Assembly: GCA_045533895.1 (NCBI GenBank)
Contig: JAZSIT010000038.1
Span: 1 to 16,985 of the forward strand
DNA from: SFLA01 sp045533895
Lineage (GTDB): Bacteria; Bacillota; Clostridia; Oscillospirales; CAG-382
DNA: 16,985 nucleotides
Direction of reading: 5' to 3'
Under the pieces are notes generated by a model. The model saw only the letters and a list, made by a program, of their open reading frames with translations, did not search any database and had not been told where the DNA came from. The first letter of the stretch is position 1, and each line of letters begins with the position of its first letter. The position numbers were made by a program, and so were the translations under genes. Positions 14,322 through 16,985 of the stretch are shown in pieces.

Positions 14322-14906
14322 TTATTCTTCCGAATATAATTTATCGTATTGCCAACGCGCGGGATTTTGATAAATATATTCATATATCTCATCATAATCC
14401 TTGTGGTTTCGGACGATATGGTCATAAAAGGAACGCTGAAATATCTTTTCGCCCCTTATTCCGCGCGATTTGTTAATCTCGATGGTAGATTTATGCTTTA
14501 ACCAGGCTATTGCAGCATTTACTGTAGGGGAGGGGTCTAATTTTTCCTCGCGAGCGCTAGGAAAAATTCCCCTCCCGTCATCCTTAATTATGGACAACAG
14601 TAAGTGAATATGGTTTGGCATAATAACATAGGAATCGACAGATATTGCGGGATATTTTTCGGGGATTTTTTGAATCCACTTATCAACTATCTTTCCGTAT
14701 CGTGTCAGTTTCGGGAGGGGAGGCTCATCCCACCCCTCTTGGAGGGTTGGGCTAAGCCTAGACCCCTCCCCTACAATCGCAGAGAGAATGTTTTTTCTGT
14801 GTTGAGTACATATTGTTAAAAAATATGAACCTTCACAACTGTAATCAAAATCCTTTAATCTTAAATATTTCCTCTTTGGCGGTTCTTTTTTTATATTATT
14901 ATGCAT
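14322..14906 (-). CDS. REP-associated tyrosine transposase (RAYT, IS200-like Y1 family)
   Basis: A 194-residue single-domain HUH (Y1) transposase. It carries the HUH motif H99-I-H101 in VIMPNHIHLLLS and the catalytic tyrosine, probably Y161 in FQRSFYDHIVRN, with the C-terminal block YIYQNPARWQYDKL. RAYTs are single-copy, domesticated relatives of IS200/IS605 transposases that act on REP palindromes. Here two variable linkers, residues about 44-65 and 110-128, are encoded by long palindromic repeats, so they read as unusual Gly/Pro/Arg-rich text (GEGSRLSPTLQEG and GRGIFPSAREE). No terminal inverted repeats or tnpB gene are seen. The ribosome site is weak (AAAGG about 13 bases upstream). It lies 31 bases behind the ROK gene in the same direction with no terminator between. 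Confidence 0.9.
   Translation of the reverse strand: MHNNIKKEPPKRKYLRLKDFDYSCEGSYFLTICTQHRKNILSAIVGEGSRLSPTLQEGWDEPPLPKLTRYGKIVDKWIQKIPEKYPAISVDSYVIMPNHIHLLLSIIKDDGRGIFPSAREEKLDPSPTVNAAIAWLKHKSTIEINKSRGIRGEKIFQRSFYDHIVRNHKDYDEIYEYIYQNPARWQYDKLYSEE
14523..14577 (+). repeat. REP-like palindrome A, inside the RAYT gene
   Basis: Begins with the arm TGTAGGGGAGGGGTCTA (14523-14539) and ends in CCCCTCCCG (14569-14577). GGGAGGGG (14528-14535) pairs with CCCCTCCC (14569-14576); after a TCT bulge, AATTTTTCC (14539-14547) pairs with GGAAAAATT (14560-14568), closing to a small GAGC loop. It encodes RAYT residues about 110-128 on the other strand. Confidence 0.85.
14712..14775 (-). repeat. REP-like palindrome B, inside the RAYT gene, inverted relative to A
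   Basis: The same 17-base arm, TGTAGGGGAGGGGTCTA, is found on the minus strand at 14775-14759, and the same CCCCTCCCG end at 14720-14712. GGGAGGGG (plus, 14713-14720) pairs with CCCCTCCC (14763-14770), AGGCT (14721-14725) with AGCCT (14755-14759), and the inner part forms a further GC-rich stem. The inner sequence differs from copy A, while the outer arms are identical. It encodes RAYT residues about 44-65. Confidence 0.85.
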
Positions 14907-14937
14907 TGCAATATAAAAACCTTTTGTGGGGTGTAAT

Positions 14938-15852
14938 TTACATCAGGTGCTGTAATGCCGCGCCGAAGAGGCCGCAATCGCCCTTGAGAGGGGATATGAC
15001 TACCTCTGCTTCGGGCAGGAGATAGGGGCGCAGACGGGAAAGGAAAGCTTCGCCCTCATTGGTGATACCGCCTGCCAGAATAACCAGCTCCGGCATAAAT
15101 ATCTTTACCAAGCTATCCAGCGCCAATGCAAAGGTTTCAAAATATTTATCCAGAAGGTGTCTTGCGATTTCACAGCCCTCGTTGGCGGCAATAAACACGG
15201 TGCGTCCGTCAAGCTTGGGGCGCTCCTCTGCCACGCGGGCGAGAATGGAGGTGGGATGAAGCACTACCGCCTCTGCCGTGTTTGCAACAAGTGCTTTGGT
15301 GGAGCAATACTGCTCAAAGCAGCCGTGAAGTCCGCAGGCGCAAGGTCTGGGGTCATAAATATTGATAACGGTATGACCTAACTCCCCTGCTCTGCCGTTT
15401 TTGCCGGTAAGCAGCTTTCCGTTACAAATAACACCGCCGCCGATACCCGTGCCGATGGTGATCATCATAACGTCCTTCTTCCCTCTGGCAACGCCTGCCA
15501 GATATTCGCCCATAACGGCGCAGTTGCCGTCGTTTTCCAGCATTGCGGGAACACCAAGATTTTCGGAAAGTATCTTTGCAATGGGCGCGTTGCGGAAGGG
15601 CAGGTTTCCTGCGGTTATAACAACGCCGTTCTTGCTGTCGATTCTGCCTGCAGAGCCGATACCGACACGTTCAATGTCATATTTCTCCATAAGACTTTTT
15701 GCCGCGGCGGTAATATCTGCAAGAATTGCGTCCGTGCCCTCGGTAACGCGGGTGCGCACCGAGGTATCATCAACTATAATTCTTTTTTCTTTATCGACAA
15801 CGCCCAACTTTACCTTGGTGCCACCGATATCTATACCCAAAAGATATGACAT
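14938..15852 (-). CDS. ROK family sugar kinase (probably N-acetylglucosamine/N-acetylmannosamine or glucose kinase)
   Basis: A 304-residue ROK kinase, which phosphorylates a hexose with ATP in the cytoplasm. Visible motifs are the phosphate loop DIGGTKVKLG at 8-17, the sugar-binding and catalytic block ENDGNC with D108, the second phosphate motif TIGTGIGGG at 132-140, E157/H160 in GELGH, and the ROK zinc motif C171-x-C173-G-x2-G-C178 followed by E180. The ATG is 4 bases after nagA; AAGGAT within the end of nagA serves as ribosome site. Next to nagA, a GlcNAc or ManNAc kinase role in amino-sugar salvage is the likeliest, but ROK glucokinases have the same motifs and the sequence does not settle it. 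Confidence 0.9.
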   Translation of the reverse strand: MSYLLGIDIGGTKVKLGVVDKEKRIIVDDTSVRTRVTEGTDAILADITAAAKSLMEKYDIERVGIGSAGRIDSKNGVVITAGNLPFRNAPIAKILSENLGVPAMLENDGNCAVMGEYLAGVARGKKDVMMITIGTGIGGGVICNGKLLTGKNGRAGELGHTVINIYDPRPCACGLHGCFEQYCSTKALVANTAEAVVLHPTSILARVAEERPKLDGRTVFIAANEGCEIARHLLDKYFETFALALDSLVKIFMPELVILAGGITNEGEAFLSRLRPYLLPEAEVVISPLKGDCGLFGAALQHLM

Positions 15853-15856
15853 TTTC

Positions 15857-16957
15857 TTAAACTATCCTTTCACCGCCCAAGAAAACGGCGGAAACATCAA
15901 AGTTTTTATCAAGTACGACAATATCTGCGCGCTTGCCTGCTTCAAGAGAGCCGCGCGTGTTGTCTCCGCACGCCTTTGCAGGGTTGACAGATGCCATTAC
16001 CGCTATCTCTGCAGGAGAAAAGCCCAGACGGAACATATTTTTAATACCGTCATACAGAGTTTTTGTGCTTCCTGCGATAGTCTTTTTATCGTCGGCGAGG
16101 CAAAGTCCGTTTTGAACGTAGCGGGTCCTGCCGTCAACAACGTAGACTCCGTCGCCCAATCCTGCAAACACGCCGCTGTCGCTTATCATGGTGATATTAT
16201 CCACGCCCTTACACTTTACAGCCACCTTTATTGCGGCGGGAGAAACGTGGTAAAGGTCGCAAATAAGCTCACAGCCGATATTATCGTGGGTAAAAGCGTA
16301 GCCCAGCACACCGGGATCGCGGTGGGTAAAGGGACGCATTCCGTTATATGTATGGGTAAGTCGGGACGCACCCAGAGACACTGCTTTTTCAGCCTGCTCA
16401 TAGGTAGCGTCGGTATGCGCCATAGAAACGGTTATTCCGTTTTTAACGCAGTATTCCACGGTTTCGTATCCGTTTTCCAACTCCGGCGCAAGCGAAACTA
16501 TCTTTACCCTGCCACCACTTTCCTTTTGCATATTCCGGATAAGCGTTATATCAGGATTGCGAAGCTTGTGTCGGTTCATCGCGCCGATACGTGCAGGGTT
16601 TACGAAGGGTCCCTCCATGTGGATGCCCAGAATACGCTCATCCTGCTGACGTGCAATATTACGCGCGGCGGCATAAAGCTCATCATATTCAAGGGTTCTT
16701 GTGGTGGCAAGCACCGCCGTTACGCCCAGCTTCGACAGCTTGTCAAGCCCCGAGGACAGATCCTCATCGGGAGAGGAGAACTCGGTGCCGAAGCAACCGT
16801 GGTTATGAGTATCTATAAATCCGGGGAGTACGTAACAATCGGTTGCATCGTACTCGCCGGAAACGCTTTCTTCGGTGATGACACCGTTTTCAAAGCACAG
16901 ATCTTTTTGTTTCAAGGTTTTATCCGAGCAAAAAACTGCTCCGCCGGTTATTTTCAT
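15857..16957 (-). CDS. nagA: N-acetylglucosamine-6-phosphate deacetylase
   Basis: Removes acetate from GlcNAc-6-phosphate to give glucosamine-6-phosphate, in the cytoplasm, for amino-sugar use or cell-wall recycling. The 366-residue amidohydrolase has H51 and H53 in GFIDTHNHG, H113 and E115 in GIHMEGPFVNP, H181 in SMAHTDATYEQA, H202 in THTYNGM and the catalytic aspartate D260 in ISDS. The C-terminal strand (GSLEAGKRADIVVLD) is typical. Length is a little short of the common 380 or so. The ATG overlaps the stop of an upstream gene by 4 bases (ATGA), and the ROK kinase gene follows after 4 bases, so the three form one operon. Confidence 0.95.
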   Translation of the reverse strand: MKITGGAVFCSDKTLKQKDLCFENGVITEESVSGEYDATDCYVLPGFIDTHNHGCFGTEFSSPDEDLSSGLDKLSKLGVTAVLATTRTLEYDELYAAARNIARQQDERILGIHMEGPFVNPARIGAMNRHKLRNPDITLIRNMQKESGGRVKIVSLAPELENGYETVEYCVKNGITVSMAHTDATYEQAEKAVSLGASRLTHTYNGMRPFTHRDPGVLGYAFTHDNIGCELICDLYHVSPAAIKVAVKCKGVDNITMISDSGVFAGLGDGVYVVDGRTRYVQNGLCLADDKKTIAGSTKTLYDGIKNMFRLGFSPAEIAVMASVNPAKACGDNTRGSLEAGKRADIVVLDKNFDVSAVFLGGERIV

Positions 16958-16985
16958 TTTCCGAGCTCTCTCAGCATCTTTACAA
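16954..16985 (-). CDS. 3' end of an unidentified gene upstream of nagA (cut by window edge)
   Basis: Reading inward from the right edge on the minus strand, the frame VKMLRELGK then TGA (16956-16954) ends in an ATGA overlap with nagA. The sequence is too short to name. The overlap pattern matches the other coupled genes in the window, which is why I list it. A gene such as glucosamine-6-phosphate deaminase would suit the place, but nothing in these codons shows it. Confidence 0.6.
   Translation of the reverse strand, partial: VKMLRELGK

Noticed and set aside
14523..14775. The two repeats as a CRISPR array or IS ends
   Set aside because: Only two copies, in opposite orientation, each a single palindrome inside an intact gene; no spacers, no target duplication.
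14322..14906. A broken transposase pseudogene caused by repeat insertion
   Set aside because: The frame is intact from start to stop, and the HIH motif, Tyr and C-terminal block are all present, so the repeats do not disrupt it.

Overview
The window is a gene-dense bacterial chromosome segment, most likely from an anaerobic Clostridia (Bacillota) of the gut type. The reasons are an rnfCDGEAB-type Rnf operon followed by NusG_II and Gx-transporter genes, strong AGGAG ribosome-binding sites, consensus sigma-A promoters, a QueT gene behind a preQ1-like leader, and a TIGR01212 radical SAM gene. No species can be named from the sequence alone.

Layout, left to right. (1) 1-947, minus: the 5' part of a GMP synthase gene that carries only the ATP-pyrophosphatase and dimerisation part; there is no in-frame glutaminase domain. 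(2) 948-1183: a divergent promoter region, with a perfect-consensus promoter for the rnf operon. (3) 1184-7554, plus: rnfC-rnfD-rnfG-rnfE-rnfA-rnfB, then a NusG_II membrane protein and a Gx-transporter-family protein, closed by a bidirectional terminator. RnfG is about twice the usual size and RnfE has a four-cysteine tail. (4) 7569-10876, minus: a PHP phosphoesterase gene, then a compact preQ1-I-like riboswitch in front of queT, a flavin reductase-like gene and a large SGNH lipoprotein gene, read toward the same terminator. (5) 11021-14281, plus: a second PHP protein, a full-length exporter-type ABC half-transporter and a radical SAM protein, tightly overlapping, closed by a second terminator. 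(6) 14322-16985, minus: the last codons of an unknown gene, nagA, a ROK-family kinase and a REP-associated tyrosine transposase (RAYT) whose own coding region contains two REP-like hairpins in opposite orientation.

How the genes work together. The Rnf complex would couple ferredoxin:NAD+ electron transfer to cation export. RnfB, RnfC, RnfA/RnfE, RnfD and RnfG all show the expected cofactor motifs, but no ApbE flavin transferase gene lies in the window. NagA and the ROK kinase fit salvage of N-acetylglucosamine or related amino sugars. QueT and its leader point to uptake of a queuosine precursor. Every gap between genes is shorter than 300 bases; the longest is the 236-base region before rnfC.

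The most unusual items are the RAYT gene with embedded inverted REP hairpins, the two-domain RnfG, the cysteine tail of RnfE, the stand-alone GMP synthase synthetase subunit, and the preQ1-like leader at the head of a queT / flavin reductase / lipoprotein run.
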